Of a DNA stretch of 64,000 bases, positions 17,112 to 25,752 are shown one piece after another. The notes beneath the pieces are model-generated. The model was given only the letters and a program-made list of their open reading frames with translations, ran no database searches and was not told the origin of the DNA. The translations under genes and the position numbers were made by a program. The DNA lies in assembly GCA_910578815.1 (NCBI GenBank), contig CAJTSE010000010.1:109049-173048 (forward strand). Reading direction: 5' to 3'. Positions within the stretch are counted from its first letter, which is position 1; every line of letters starts with the position of its first letter. This DNA comes from an uncultured Acetatifactor sp. Lineage in GTDB: Bacteria > Bacillota > Clostridia > Lachnospirales > Lachnospiraceae.

Positions 17112-17468
17112 TTACTGAAAATCAAGTTTTGCCGTAATGGTGGTTTCAATTTCCTGCATTCTCTTACAGAAATCCAGCTCTGCCGCCAGGAAATCCGACA
17201 CCAGCTGGTCGCTCCTGAAGTTTTCATATTCCTTTTCAAATCGGTCCAGCTTGTCAAAATCAATATCGGCGCTGGTCTGCAGCTCATAATTTCGTCTACG
17301 GTAATTGTCAATCTCTACCTTAAGCTCCGGATGCTGCAGAACCTTATCCAGCTCCGCGCGGTAGGCAAGATACTCTTCACACCCCAATATGGCCTTTATC
17401 AACGTATTCACCGCGCTGTCCAGGCCGTTATCCTGTTCTTGATTCTCCGTATTGCCTATATTCTCCAT
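17112..17468 (-). CDS. YlbF/YmcA family protein
   Basis: The 118-residue, mostly helical protein matches the Com_YlbF family: LIKAILGCEEYLAYRAELDKV followed by a long acidic and aromatic helix. In Bacillus YlbF, YmcA and YaaT form a complex that modulates RNase Y activity. Its place directly after the RNase J gene fits a role in RNA turnover. The ATG at 17468 is preceded by AGGGAC; a longer GTG-started frame to 17534 begins with atypical sequence (MGKWNKWRNPK). Confidence 0.82.
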   Translation of the reverse strand: MENIGNTENQEQDNGLDSAVNTLIKAILGCEEYLAYRAELDKVLQHPELKVEIDNYRRRNYELQTSADIDFDKLDRFEKEYENFRSDQLVSDFLAAELDFCKRMQEIETTITAKLDFQ

Positions 17469-17549
17469 ATTGTCCCTGACTCTCCTGCCGCCCGCGTTAT
17501 CTTTCGGGTTTCTCCATTTGTTCCATTTTCCCACCCCGCAATACCCCCT

Positions 17550-19226
17550 TTAGGTTATCTCCATAATGATCGGCAGAATCATGGGACGACGCTTCGTCTT
17601 CTTCCAAACGTAATCACTGAGTGCGTCTTTGGTAGTATTCTTCAGCTTGCCCCAATCGGTGATCCCCCTGTCAAGACATTTCTGCAGTGCATCATCCACA
17701 GTCTGTCTGGCCTCTTCGATCAACTCGTCGGACTCTTTCACATATACAAAACCCCTGGAAACGATGTCCGGGCCTGCCACCAGCTGTCCGCTGTACTTGT
17801 CCAGGCTCATAACAACTATCATGATACCGTCCTCCGCCAGATGCTGGCGGTCACGCAGTACCACATTCCCCACGTCTCCAACACCAAGCCCGTCAACCAG
17901 AATAGCGCCGGTCGGAACCTTGCCGGTCAGCCTTGCGCTGTTTTCATCCAGCTCCAGCACATCTCCAGAAGAAAGAATGAATATGTCTTCTTTATCAATG
18001 CCAAGATTCTGCGCGATCTTTGCCTGCGCCTTCAAATGCTTGTATTCACCGTGTACGGGAATGGCGTATCTGGGCTGCACCAGGGTATAAATCAGCTTAA
18101 TTTCTTCCTGGCAGGCATGCCCTGACACATGGGCATCCTGGAATATCACATCTGCTCCCTTGCGCAGCAGCTCATTGATAACCTTGGTCACCGACTTTTC
18201 ATTTCCGGGAATGGGATTGGACGAAAATATAACCGTATCTCCCGCCCCAATAGTGATTTTGCGGTGCATACTGCTGGCCATCCGGCTCAGTGCCGCCATG
18301 CTCTCTCCCTGACTTCCGGTAGTGATGATCACCTGCTGCTCGTCAGGATAATTCTTCAGCTGATCTATATCTATCAATGTATTATCCGGTATCTTGATGC
18401 ACTCTAGATTTCTGGCCGTCTCTATAATGCTGACCATACTGCGGCCTTCCACGCATACCTTCTTGCCGAACTTATACGCAGTATTGATGATCTGCTGCAC
18501 ACGATCCACATTGGAAGCAAAGGTAGCCACAAATATTCTGGTATTCCTGTGTTCCTCAAACAAACTGTCAAAGGTTTTACCTACCGTCTTTTCGGACGGA
18601 GTAAAACCGGGCCGCTCCGCATTTGTAGAGTCACACATCAGCGCCAATACACCCTTTTTCCCCAATTCTGCAAAGCGCTGCAGATCAATGGCATCTCCAA
18701 ACACAGGCGTATAATCCACCTTAAAGTCCCCGGTGTGTACCACTACGCCGGCCGGAGAATATATTGCCAGCGCTGCAGCATCCACAATACTGTGATTTGT
18801 CCGTATAAATTCCACCCGGAACTTTCCCAAATTAATAGACTGCCCGAACTTCACCACCTTACGCTTGGTCCCCTTCATAAGGTTATGCTCGCGAAGTTTG
18901 TTTTCAATGATACCCATGGTAAGCCTGGTAGCATAAATCGGTACATTAATATCCCGCAGTACATAGGGCAGTGCGCCGATATGGTCCTCATGTCCATGAG
19001 TAATGACAAAACCCTTCACTCTATCCAAATTATCTTTCAGATATGTTACGTCGGGAATAACCAGGTCGATTCCCAGCATGTCATCCGCAGGAAAGGACAG
19101 CCCGCAGTCAACCACAACAATACTGTCTTCGTATTCAAAGGCAGTAATGTTCATACCAATTTGCTCCAGACCACCTAAAGGAATCACCTTTAATCCGGAA
19201 CTACTGTTATTCTCTTTTTTCTTCAA
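17550..19226 (-). CDS. rnj: Ribonuclease J
   Basis: The 558-residue metallo-beta-lactamase/beta-CASP nuclease carries the zinc motif HGHEDHIGALPY (about 76-87), the motif CDSTNAERPG, the beta-CASP segment and the C-terminal RNase J domain. It degrades and processes RNA with 5'-3' exonuclease and endonuclease activity. The start is a TTG at 19226 with GGAGG nine bases upstream and no in-frame ATG near the N-terminus. The small open frames just upstream (19.2-19.4 kb) overlap its ribosome site and may couple its translation. Confidence 0.96.
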   Translation of the reverse strand: MKKKENNSSSGLKVIPLGGLEQIGMNITAFEYEDSIVVVDCGLSFPADDMLGIDLVIPDVTYLKDNLDRVKGFVITHGHEDHIGALPYVLRDINVPIYATRLTMGIIENKLREHNLMKGTKRKVVKFGQSINLGKFRVEFIRTNHSIVDAAALAIYSPAGVVVHTGDFKVDYTPVFGDAIDLQRFAELGKKGVLALMCDSTNAERPGFTPSEKTVGKTFDSLFEEHRNTRIFVATFASNVDRVQQIINTAYKFGKKVCVEGRSMVSIIETARNLECIKIPDNTLIDIDQLKNYPDEQQVIITTGSQGESMAALSRMASSMHRKITIGAGDTVIFSSNPIPGNEKSVTKVINELLRKGADVIFQDAHVSGHACQEEIKLIYTLVQPRYAIPVHGEYKHLKAQAKIAQNLGIDKEDIFILSSGDVLELDENSARLTGKVPTGAILVDGLGVGDVGNVVLRDRQHLAEDGIMIVVMSLDKYSGQLVAGPDIVSRGFVYVKESDELIEEARQTVDDALQKCLDRGITDWGKLKNTTKDALSDYVWKKTKRRPMILPIIMEIT

Positions 19227-19370
19227 TTAAAAATTCCTCCAGTTCTCTTTCAATATCTTTGTAACAGCCGTCACCCCTGATTCCGTAATCTGCAAAAGGA
19301 AATCCGCAATAAATGCCTTGTCTCCTGCGGCTCAAATAGTAATGAAGACACCCTTTTATCCGGCCAGGCA
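19206..19370 (-). CDS. Possible small ORF overlapping the RNase J start (54 aa)
   Basis: A minus-strand frame from an ATG at 19370 encodes 54 residues with a plausible protein-like tail (DGCYKDIERELEEFLIEEK) and stops after the RNase J start. The frame is open for ten more codons upstream (through CGLES). The ribosome site is weak (AGAGAG). A second frame in the same stretch begins at an ATG about 19393 and ends at the TAA just before the RNase J TTG (58 residues). Neither is recognised, and at most one is likely to be real. Confidence 0.3.
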
Positions 19371-19449
19371 TACTCTCTAAGCCACAACCGGCAAATCCTC
19401 ATTCAATTTGACCCGGCAAATCAGGTTCAGTCCATTCTACGGCTGAACT

Positions 19450-19713
19450 TTACACAAATTCCACATCATCCATCATGTTTTGGAATATGCCGGTCACAGC
19501 GGAAAGCTCATCTTCATCAGAAACAATAGAAAAAATACTCTCTTCCTCTCCGTCACCTGACATATCCTTCAAAATCAGCGCGTCACCGTCGCCTTCCTCC
19601 GTATCGGTAACAAGAATATAATTCACTCCGCCAATCATTGTCTGTTCCAAAACATAAAATTCAACGACCTCATTTTCGTCCGCCTGAAATGTTATTTTTT
19701 CCAGCCTTGCCAT
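19450..19713 (-). CDS. DUF1292 family protein (YrzB-like)
   Basis: The 87-residue acidic protein begins MARLEKITFQADENEVVEFYVLEQT and includes the DUF1292 core (NYILVTDTEEGDGDALILKD). It has no established biochemical role but is usually encoded after ruvX, as here. The ATG at 19713 has GGGGTG four bases upstream; a GTG at 19719 also overlaps the ruvX stop. Translation is coupled to ruvX. Confidence 0.85.
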   Translation of the reverse strand: MARLEKITFQADENEVVEFYVLEQTMIGGVNYILVTDTEEGDGDALILKDMSGDGEEESIFSIVSDEDELSAVTGIFQNMMDDVEFV

Positions 19714-19715
19714 AA

Positions 19716-20141
19716 TCACCCCATACTGCGCCTGTCAAGATAGCCCTGCAAAATCAGGACTGCCGCAATCATATCAACATAATCTTTTCTGTTCTCCCTG
19801 CGGACTCCCGCCTCCATCATGGCTTTGTCTGCCGCAACGGTAGTCAGCCTCTCATCCCACATAAATACGGGAAGACCCGTTCTGCGCTCCAGCTTGTCCT
19901 TAAATTCATAAGTCAGCTCCGCTCGTTCGCCCTCGGTAGCATTCATGTTCTTAGGCATCCCCAGAACGATTTCTTCCACCCCATATTCCTCAATCAACTC
20001 TTCTATACGAGCAAGAGTCTGCCTCAGCTTGTTCGCCTCTTTCCGCCGAATGATCTCCACTCCCTGAGCTGTTATAAGCAAACTGTCGCTGACAGCCACC
20101 CCCACTGTCTTTGAACCGAAATCAAGCCCCATTATACGCAT
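19716..20141 (-). CDS. ruvX: Holliday junction resolvase-like protein RuvX (YqgF/YrrK)
   Basis: The 141-residue RNase H-like protein starts MRIMGLDFGSKTVGVAVSD, giving the first catalytic aspartate, and has VLGMPKNMNATEG, VFMWDERLTT and the C-terminal DMIAAVLILQ aspartate region. YqgF/RuvX proteins act in 16S rRNA 5'-end processing and are predicted Holliday junction resolvases. The ATG overlaps the ireB stop codon (TGATG), so the two genes are coupled. Confidence 0.95.
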   Translation of the reverse strand: MRIMGLDFGSKTVGVAVSDSLLITAQGVEIIRRKEANKLRQTLARIEELIEEYGVEEIVLGMPKNMNATEGERAELTYEFKDKLERRTGLPVFMWDERLTTVAADKAMMEAGVRRENRKDYVDMIAAVLILQGYLDRRSMG

Positions 20142-20404
20142 CAGTGCCAGCCCTTCGCATGAATATATTCCGTCAACAACTCTTCCACAAGCTCGTCCCG
20201 CTCCACCTTCATAATCAGGCTGCGGGCATTCCTGTGACTGGTAATATACGTGGGATCGCCGCTCATAATATAACCTACAATCTGGTTCACCGGATTGTAT
20301 CCCTTTTCCGTCAGCGCTTCATATACAGTTGCAAGCACCGGCCCTGCGCCGGTCTCAGGTTCTGTCTCTACCCTGAAGTATTGTGTATTTCCTAAGTCCT
20401 GCAT
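20141..20404 (-). CDS. ireB: IreB family regulatory phosphoprotein (DUF965)
   Basis: The 87-residue protein starts MQDLGNTQYFRVETEPETG and contains the conserved DUF965 segment KGYNPVNQIVGYIMSGDPTYITSHRNAR. In Enterococcus, IreB is phosphorylated by the PASTA kinase IreK and controls cephalosporin resistance. The ATG at 20404 is chosen because GGGGAGG lies 4-5 bases upstream, while the earlier ATG at 20416 has a site only one base away. A strong promoter (20493-20521) opens the ireB-ruvX-yrzB group. Confidence 0.9.
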   Translation of the reverse strand: MQDLGNTQYFRVETEPETGAGPVLATVYEALTEKGYNPVNQIVGYIMSGDPTYITSHRNARSLIMKVERDELVEELLTEYIHAKGWH

Positions 20405-20492
20405 ATTCCTCCCCATTCCCTTGACAAACAGTCCGCCGAGCGTGAACTCACTTCATGAGATTTTCCAATCAAAATGTTTTTCTTTACTCTTT

Positions 20493-20521
20493 ACTATAAC
20501 TCATTTATTTGTAAATATCAA
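20493..20521 (-). promoter_or_regulatory. Promoter of ireB-ruvX-yrzB
   Basis: On the minus strand TTGATA (20521-20516), 17 bases, TATAGT (20498-20493). The -35 begins just after the mtaB stop codon at 20531. Confidence 0.7.
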
Positions 20522-20530
20522 GTCTTGCAG

Positions 20531-21901
20531 CTAACTCTGCATAACCTCATCCGTCAAAAATCCTCGGACTTTCACTCTGACCACTGTGTTGGCCGGCGGT
20601 GCCTCATCCGCTTTTACCGCCACCTTCACATAATCCTTCGTATGTCCGACCCGCCAAAGCTCACCTCCCAATTCCACCGTTTCCTCTAAAAGCACTTCTG
20701 CTTCCCGGTCTATGTACGCCCTGCGAAAACTCTCCGACTGCCTTTTCTCCATAACCAGCAGTTCATTGCTCCGCTGCCGCTTAACCTGCTCTGAAACCTG
20801 TCCCGGCATTTCTGCCGCAGACGTCCCGCTGCGCCTGGAATACTTAAAAATGTGCATTTCATAAAAGCCCACCTTTTCCAGAAACTCCTTCGTCTGCTGA
20901 AATTCTGCTTCCGTCTCGCCGGGAAAGCCTACAATAACATCCGTAGTGATCGCCGGACGTTCAAAGCTGCTGCGCAGATACTCCACACTGGTATAGTATT
21001 CCCCTGTAGTATAATGTCTATTCATACGCTTTAAGGTTGCATCACAGCCGCTTTGAAGGGAGAGATGAAAATGAGGGCAGACCTTAGGCAGTGCGGCAAG
21101 CCGGCGGGCTGTCTCTTTTGTCACAACCCTCGGCTCAAGAGAGCTTAAACGTATCCTCTGGATTCCCGGCACTTCATGCAGCGCCTCCACCAGTTCTGTC
21201 AGTCTGCTGTTTCCGTCATATATCTTGTCTTCAAAATCAATACCGTAAGAGCTGATATGGATCCCCGTCAGTACAATTTCCCTGTATCCTGCTTCCGTCA
21301 ATGCCTGCACTTCTGCCAAAATATCGCTAAGCCTGCGGCTCCGTACCCTCCCTCTGGCATAAGGGATGGCACAATATGAACAGAACTGATTGCATCCGTC
21401 CTGGATTTTGATGTACACCCGCGTATGTTCCGCCGTCCCCGCAAGCTGCGCCTCTTCATATTCAAGGGTGTGCGCAATATCCAATATTGTAGTGTTTCCC
21501 AGCGTTTTTTCTTCCGGCCGGCTGCAAGACGGTTTTTCACCTGCTTCTTCCCCCTGCCGCCTGAAATATTCCTCCAGTATCTCGGCAATATCTCTCTTAC
21601 GGTTATTGCCGATGCACAGGTCAACACTTTTATCCTTCAGAAGGCTTTCCTGTCCTGTCTGCACATAGCACCCTACCGCCACTACCACCGCTTCGGGATT
21701 CAGCTGCTTCGCCCTGTGCAGCATCTGGCGGCTCTTCCTGTCTGCTATATTTGTAACCGTACAAGTATTCACAATATAAATATCGGCCTTGGTGTCAAAC
21801 GGAACAATATGATACCCCTTTTCCACCAGTTTTTGCTGCATCACTTCCGTCTCATAGGAATTTACCTTGCAGCCAAGGTTATGTAAAGCTACATTTTTCA
21901 A
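20531..21901 (-). CDS. mtaB: tRNA t6A37 methylthiotransferase MtaB
   Basis: The 456-residue radical SAM enzyme has the N-terminal UPF0004 domain with cysteines in LGCKVNSYETE, VNTCTVTN and VAVGCYVQTG, the radical SAM motif CNQFCSYCAIPYARG (about 170), and a C-terminal TRAM domain. It adds a methylthio group to N6-threonylcarbamoyladenosine 37 of tRNA. The LGCKVNSYE start distinguishes MtaB from MiaB and RimO. The frame starts with TTG at 21901 (AAGGT upstream), with no nearby ATG upstream of the first conserved cysteine. Confidence 0.94.
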   Translation of the reverse strand: MKNVALHNLGCKVNSYETEVMQQKLVEKGYHIVPFDTKADIYIVNTCTVTNIADRKSRQMLHRAKQLNPEAVVVAVGCYVQTGQESLLKDKSVDLCIGNNRKRDIAEILEEYFRRQGEEAGEKPSCSRPEEKTLGNTTILDIAHTLEYEEAQLAGTAEHTRVYIKIQDGCNQFCSYCAIPYARGRVRSRRLSDILAEVQALTEAGYREIVLTGIHISSYGIDFEDKIYDGNSRLTELVEALHEVPGIQRIRLSSLEPRVVTKETARRLAALPKVCPHFHLSLQSGCDATLKRMNRHYTTGEYYTSVEYLRSSFERPAITTDVIVGFPGETEAEFQQTKEFLEKVGFYEMHIFKYSRRSGTSAAEMPGQVSEQVKRQRSNELLVMEKRQSESFRRAYIDREAEVLLEETVELGGELWRVGHTKDYVKVAVKADEAPPANTVVRVKVRGFLTDEVMQS

Positions 21902-21967
21902 AGAAATTACCTTGCCTTTCCGCGAAAAAATATTTTGACACTATCCGTTCTCTGTTTTCTTTTACCC

Positions 21968-21996
21968 TTGACTTTTACGGTCTTTGCCCTTAATAT
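21968..21996 (+). promoter_or_regulatory. Promoter of the HPr-like gene
   Basis: TTGACT (21968-21973), a 17-base spacer and TAATAT (21991-21996), followed by AAGGAGGT at 22021 before the ATG at 22035. Confidence 0.7.
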
Positions 21997-22034
21997 ATAG
22001 TGAGAAGATGCGATGTCATTAAGGAGGTAGTGAA

Positions 22035-22268
22035 ATGAAAACCGTACAGATTTCCTTGAATTCTATTGACAAGGTAAAAGCTTTTGTGAATGATATTACC
22101 AAGTTCGATTATGATTTTGATCTGGTATCCGGCAGATATGTTATTGACGCGAAATCTATCATGGGAATTTTCAGTCTGGATCTTTCCAGACCCATTGACT
22201 TAAATATCCATGCGGAAGAAGGCGTCGAAGAAGTTCTTGCCACCCTGCAGCCTTATATTGTTGCATGA
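22035..22268 (+). CDS. HPr-like protein lacking the phosphorylated histidine
   Basis: The 77-residue protein has the HPr fold pattern (SGRYVIDAKSIMGIFSLDLS corresponds to the HPr segment around KSIMGVMSL), but the region that holds the active histidine in HPr (GLHARPA) reads ISLNSIDKVKAF, with no histidine. It therefore cannot carry the phosphate of the phosphotransferase system. Crh of Bacillus also lacks this histidine but keeps Ser46; here a serine is present in AKSIMG. A regulatory role like Crh is possible. It is a single-gene unit with its own promoter and a shared terminator. Confidence 0.85.
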   Translation: MKTVQISLNSIDKVKAFVNDITKFDYDFDLVSGRYVIDAKSIMGIFSLDLSRPIDLNIHAEEGVEEVLATLQPYIVA

Positions 22269-22296
22269 TGGCTGCTGTCTCATTAACAATGATAGT

Positions 22297-22338
22297 AAAA
22301 AAGCTCCATCGGGCATGACTGCCTGGGAGCTTTTTTAT
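22297..22338. terminator. Bidirectional terminator between the HPr-like gene and thiI
   Basis: AAAAAAGCTCC (22297-22307) pairs with GGAGCTTTTTT (22326-22336). T-runs appear on both strands, so it can end both the HPr-like transcript and the iscS-thiI transcript coming from the right. Confidence 0.85.
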
Positions 22339-22383
22339 TATCCCGCCCGCCAAATACGCAGACAATTCATGAAATCTGATACC

Positions 22384-23562
22384 TTATTGGACAATAATAA
22401 GTTCCTCTGTCTCCAGCGCAGTCTTTACCATCTCTTCTATTTTTTCCTCCAGATTTTTCTCATGCCGCCTGATGATATTTACATTTGGCTTGGTTACGGG
22501 ATGCTTTGCCACAAAAATGGTGCAGCAATCCTCATAGGGCTGAATGGAAGTCTCAAAGGTTCCTATTTTTTTTGCCACCGCCACAATTTCTTCCTTGTCA
22601 AAGCCGATCAGCGGCCGGTATACCGGAAGCCGGCACACCTCATTTGTAGCAATCAGAGAACTCATGGTTTGGGATGCCACCTGCCCGATGCTTTCACCCG
22701 TGATCAGCCCAAGGCATTCGGTCTCTTCGGCAATGTGTTCCGCAATCCTCATCATATAGCGGCGCATGATAATCGTCAGCTCTTCATGGGGGCACTTCTC
22801 ATGGATATAGAGCTGAATATCCGTAAAGTTGATAACATGAAGATAGATAGGCCCCGTGTATCGTGAAATCAGCCGGGCCAGGTCTATCACTTTCTGCTTT
22901 GCCCTCTCACTGGTATAAGGCGGTGCATGAAAATAAACCGCATCAATCTTGACCCCCCGCTTAGCAATCATATAACCAGCGGCCGGCGAATCAATCCCTC
23001 CCGACAAAAGAAGCATCGCCTTCCCGCCCGTTCCTACGGGCATTCCGCCAGGGCCCGGAATAATCTCAGAATAAATATATATTTTCTCCCGAATCTCCAC
23101 ATTAAGCAGAATCTCCGGTTCATGAACATCCACGGTCAACTCAGGAAAAGCATTCAAAAGCACCTCTCCCAGATCAGCATTGACCTCCATGGACTCTCTG
23201 GGATAATTTTTGCGGGCCCGTCTGCAATGTACTTTAAAGGTTTTATGCCTGTCAGGGTAAACGTCTCCCACATACTTTACGACCGTCTCACAAAGCTTTT
23301 CGAATCCTTCGTCCTCCACATAAATCATGGGACAGATACCAACAATCCCAAATACATGCTGCAGCTGTTCTATGGTATCTTCATAGTCAAACTCGCTCTG
23401 AGCTTCCACATATATCCGTCCCTGGGTCTTTGTGATCAGAAATTTCCCCTCACACTTTTTTAAAGCAAATTTAATCTGATGAATCAGCGCATCTTCAAAC
23501 AAATGCCGATTCTTACCCTTGATAGCAATTTCCGCGTACTTAATCAAAAATGCTGTAAACAT
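22384..23562 (-). CDS. thiI: tRNA 4-thiouridine synthetase ThiI
   Basis: The 392-residue protein has an N-terminal ferredoxin-like and THUMP region (MFTAFLIKYAEIAIKGKNR...) and a PP-loop adenylation motif LLLSGGIDSPAAGYM (about 182-196). It stops without a rhodanese domain, as in Bacillus ThiI. It makes 4-thiouridine in tRNA using sulfur from a cysteine desulfurase, which is encoded just upstream on the same strand. The ATG at 23562 has GGAGGAGG upstream. A family A repeat lies between the two genes. Confidence 0.95.
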   Translation of the reverse strand: MFTAFLIKYAEIAIKGKNRHLFEDALIHQIKFALKKCEGKFLITKTQGRIYVEAQSEFDYEDTIEQLQHVFGIVGICPMIYVEDEGFEKLCETVVKYVGDVYPDRHKTFKVHCRRARKNYPRESMEVNADLGEVLLNAFPELTVDVHEPEILLNVEIREKIYIYSEIIPGPGGMPVGTGGKAMLLLSGGIDSPAAGYMIAKRGVKIDAVYFHAPPYTSERAKQKVIDLARLISRYTGPIYLHVINFTDIQLYIHEKCPHEELTIIMRRYMMRIAEHIAEETECLGLITGESIGQVASQTMSSLIATNEVCRLPVYRPLIGFDKEEIVAVAKKIGTFETSIQPYEDCCTIFVAKHPVTKPNVNIIRRHEKNLEEKIEEMVKTALETEELIIVQ

Positions 23563-23647
23563 TTTCAGCCTCCTCCTTTGCCGCCGGCACCGTCAGGCAA
23601 TCGGAAACACCTATCACACTAACCTCCCTGTCACGACGCCCAATTCC

Positions 23648-23758
23648 AAGGCCAACAAGCTGGCCTGCGAAGAATGCCGGTTGCAGGCATTCTTCGGTGT
23701 GAAGTTTTAGGTTCTCTTAGGCAGCGTCTTTCGGATGCCTTAGAAAATCTCTTCTCAC
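23648..23758 (-). repeat. Family A three-hairpin intercistronic repeat, copy 3
   Basis: In transcript order an imperfect palindrome (GTGAGAAG to CTTCACAC ends, with TTTTCTAAGGCA arms; 23757-23698), then a perfect hairpin GAAGAATGCC/GGCATTCTTC (23695-23669), then AGGCCA/TGGCCT (23666-23648). It starts at the stop codon of the desulfurase gene and ends before the thiI ribosome site. Confidence 0.78.
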
Positions 23759-24927
23759 TAGTGCCGTGTATATCTGCGCAGCATAGGAATTTTATCATAC
23801 ATTTCCCGTAATGTATAGTCCAATTCTTCTTTTGTGGTATAGACGGAAAAGCTGAAACGTATCGTGGACTCCAGCAGCATCCGGTCTACGCCGATTGCCT
23901 TCAGCGTGGCGGAAGGCTGCGGCTTACGGGCAGCACAGGCACTGCCTGCCGAAACATAAATTCCTCTGTCCTCCAGTGCATGCAGCAGCACCTCGCTGCG
24001 GACTCCGGGAACAGAAACACTGACAATATGAGGTGCCGTGCCTTCCCCGTCAGGCTTTTCCGGCAGAAGCCCATTAATCCGTATACCTTCAATCCTTCTG
24101 ACATGGTCCAAAAAATACTTTTTGTAATAATACAAGTTTTTCATATCACTCTCATAATGCTCATATAAGAGTTCTGCAGCTTTTGCCATACCGGCGGCTC
24201 CCGGAACATTATCCGTACCGGAGCGAAGGTTCATCTGCTGACCGCCTCCGTAAATAATAGGCTGGATCTTAACCTTTTCGCCGATATACAAAAAACCGAT
24301 TCCCTTAGGGCCGTGAATCTTATGACCGCTTGCAGACATCAGGTCTACTCCCATCCTCTTCGGGTAAATCCTGGCTTTTCCAAAGCCCTGCACCGCGTCC
24401 ACATGAAACAGGGTATGAGGATTGATCTGTTTAATCATGGCTCCCGCCAGCTCAATGGGCTGTATGGAGCCAATCTCATTGTTGATATACATAACGGAAA
24501 CCAATATGGTCTCCGGCGTCATTGCCTTTTTCAGATCATCCAGAGAGATCTGGCCCCAGGCGTTCACCGGCAGATATGTCACGCGAAATCCCATCGTTTC
24601 CAGATAAGCGCAGGTCTTTAAAACTGCCGGGTGCTCTATCTGTGTGGTAATAATATGCCTTCCCCGCCTGCCGTTCGCAAAGGCACAGCCAATCAATGCC
24701 ATATTATCGGATTCTGTTCCTCCGGAGGTAAAAAAGATTTCTTTTTCAGTTACCTTCAGTATTTTTGCCAGGGTTTCTTTTGCGTGGCGAAGATAGTTTT
24801 CTGCCTGCACGCCTTTCATATGAAGGCTGGATGGGTTTCCATAATCTTCGCACATTATTTTTGTCATCAGCTCCGCCACCTGCGGAAAAACGCGGGTAGT
24901 GGCGGAATTGTCCAAATATGCTTCCAT
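23758..24927 (-). CDS. Cysteine desulfurase (NifS/IscS-like)
   Basis: The 389-residue PLP enzyme begins MEAYLDNSATTRVFPQV and has the PLP lysine in SASGHKIHGPKG (about 200-211) and the catalytic cysteine in SAGSACAARK (about 325). It converts cysteine to alanine and passes the sulfur as a persulfide. The neighbouring thiI strongly suggests that this copy serves tRNA thiolation (NifZ-like role in Bacillus). The C-terminus ends RRYTRH at the edge of a family A repeat. Confidence 0.93.
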   Translation of the reverse strand: MEAYLDNSATTRVFPQVAELMTKIMCEDYGNPSSLHMKGVQAENYLRHAKETLAKILKVTEKEIFFTSGGTESDNMALIGCAFANGRRGRHIITTQIEHPAVLKTCAYLETMGFRVTYLPVNAWGQISLDDLKKAMTPETILVSVMYINNEIGSIQPIELAGAMIKQINPHTLFHVDAVQGFGKARIYPKRMGVDLMSASGHKIHGPKGIGFLYIGEKVKIQPIIYGGGQQMNLRSGTDNVPGAAGMAKAAELLYEHYESDMKNLYYYKKYFLDHVRRIEGIRINGLLPEKPDGEGTAPHIVSVSVPGVRSEVLLHALEDRGIYVSAGSACAARKPQPSATLKAIGVDRMLLESTIRFSFSVYTTKEELDYTLREMYDKIPMLRRYTRH

Positions 24928-24989
24928 AATACAACTCCTGCCGTCTCTTATTACTATTATATGCGCCGCCGCGCCTTTGGTACTTTTCC

Positions 24990-25733
24990 CTATTCCGTCA
25001 CATACCCAATCCAGGCAAGCACGGTCATCCCTGCCGTCTCGGTACGCAGGATTCTCCGCCCCAGCGTTATCGGCCGTATCCCTTTTTCCACTGCCGCCTG
25101 AATTTCCTGCGGCTCAAATCCGCCCTCCGGGCCGATAAATACCGCAACCCTCTGTCCGTCCTCAAGTCCGTCGATCAATTCTCTGGTTTTCTCCATTCCT
25201 TCCGCAAGCTCATAGGGAATCAGCCTGACATCCATAGCTGATGCCAGTTCAAAAGCCTGTTTCAGGTCCATGACCTCGGAAATCTCCGGTATTACGCTTC
25301 GCTTACTCTGCTTTGCAGCCGCTTCCGCAATCTTCTGCCAGCGCAGCACCTTCGCTGCTGCCTTTCCCGCATCCAGCTTAACCACGCACCGCTTTGCGGA
25401 AACCGGAATGATTCCGCATACCCCCAACTCCACGGCCTTCTGGATGATAAACTCCATTTTGTCCCCCTTTGGCAGTCCCTGAAACAAATATACCTTCACG
25501 GGCAGTTCTACATCATCTTCTTTGATAAAATACAGCTCACATATGACTTTATCCTCTTCATAAGCCTTTATGCCGCAGCGATATTCCTTCCCATCCTGCC
25601 CCGTACAGACATTCAGCTCTTCTCCTGCCCTCATCCTGAGGACATTTTTGATATGGTTCACGTCTGGGCCGCTGATTGTAACAAGTTTATCTTTTATATT
25701 GATCTGCTCCGGTTCTACAAAAAATTGATACAT
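24990..25733 (-). CDS. rsmE: 16S rRNA m3U1498 methyltransferase RsmE
   Basis: The 247-residue protein starts MYQFFVEPEQIN and shows the RsmE N-terminal PUA-like part (VNHIKNVLRMRAGEEL) and the SPOUT knot motifs FIGPEGGFEPQEI and LGRRILRTETA near the end. It methylates U1498 of 16S rRNA. The ATG at 25733 has GGAGGT five bases upstream. In related genomes rsmE usually follows prmA directly; here an Rpn-type gene and a GNAT relic lie between them. Confidence 0.95.
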   Translation of the reverse strand: MYQFFVEPEQINIKDKLVTISGPDVNHIKNVLRMRAGEELNVCTGQDGKEYRCGIKAYEEDKVICELYFIKEDDVELPVKVYLFQGLPKGDKMEFIIQKAVELGVCGIIPVSAKRCVVKLDAGKAAAKVLRWQKIAEAAAKQSKRSVIPEISEVMDLKQAFELASAMDVRLIPYELAEGMEKTRELIDGLEDGQRVAVFIGPEGGFEPQEIQAAVEKGIRPITLGRRILRTETAGMTVLAWIGYVTE

Positions 25734-25752
25734 GGCACCTCCGATCACGGCC

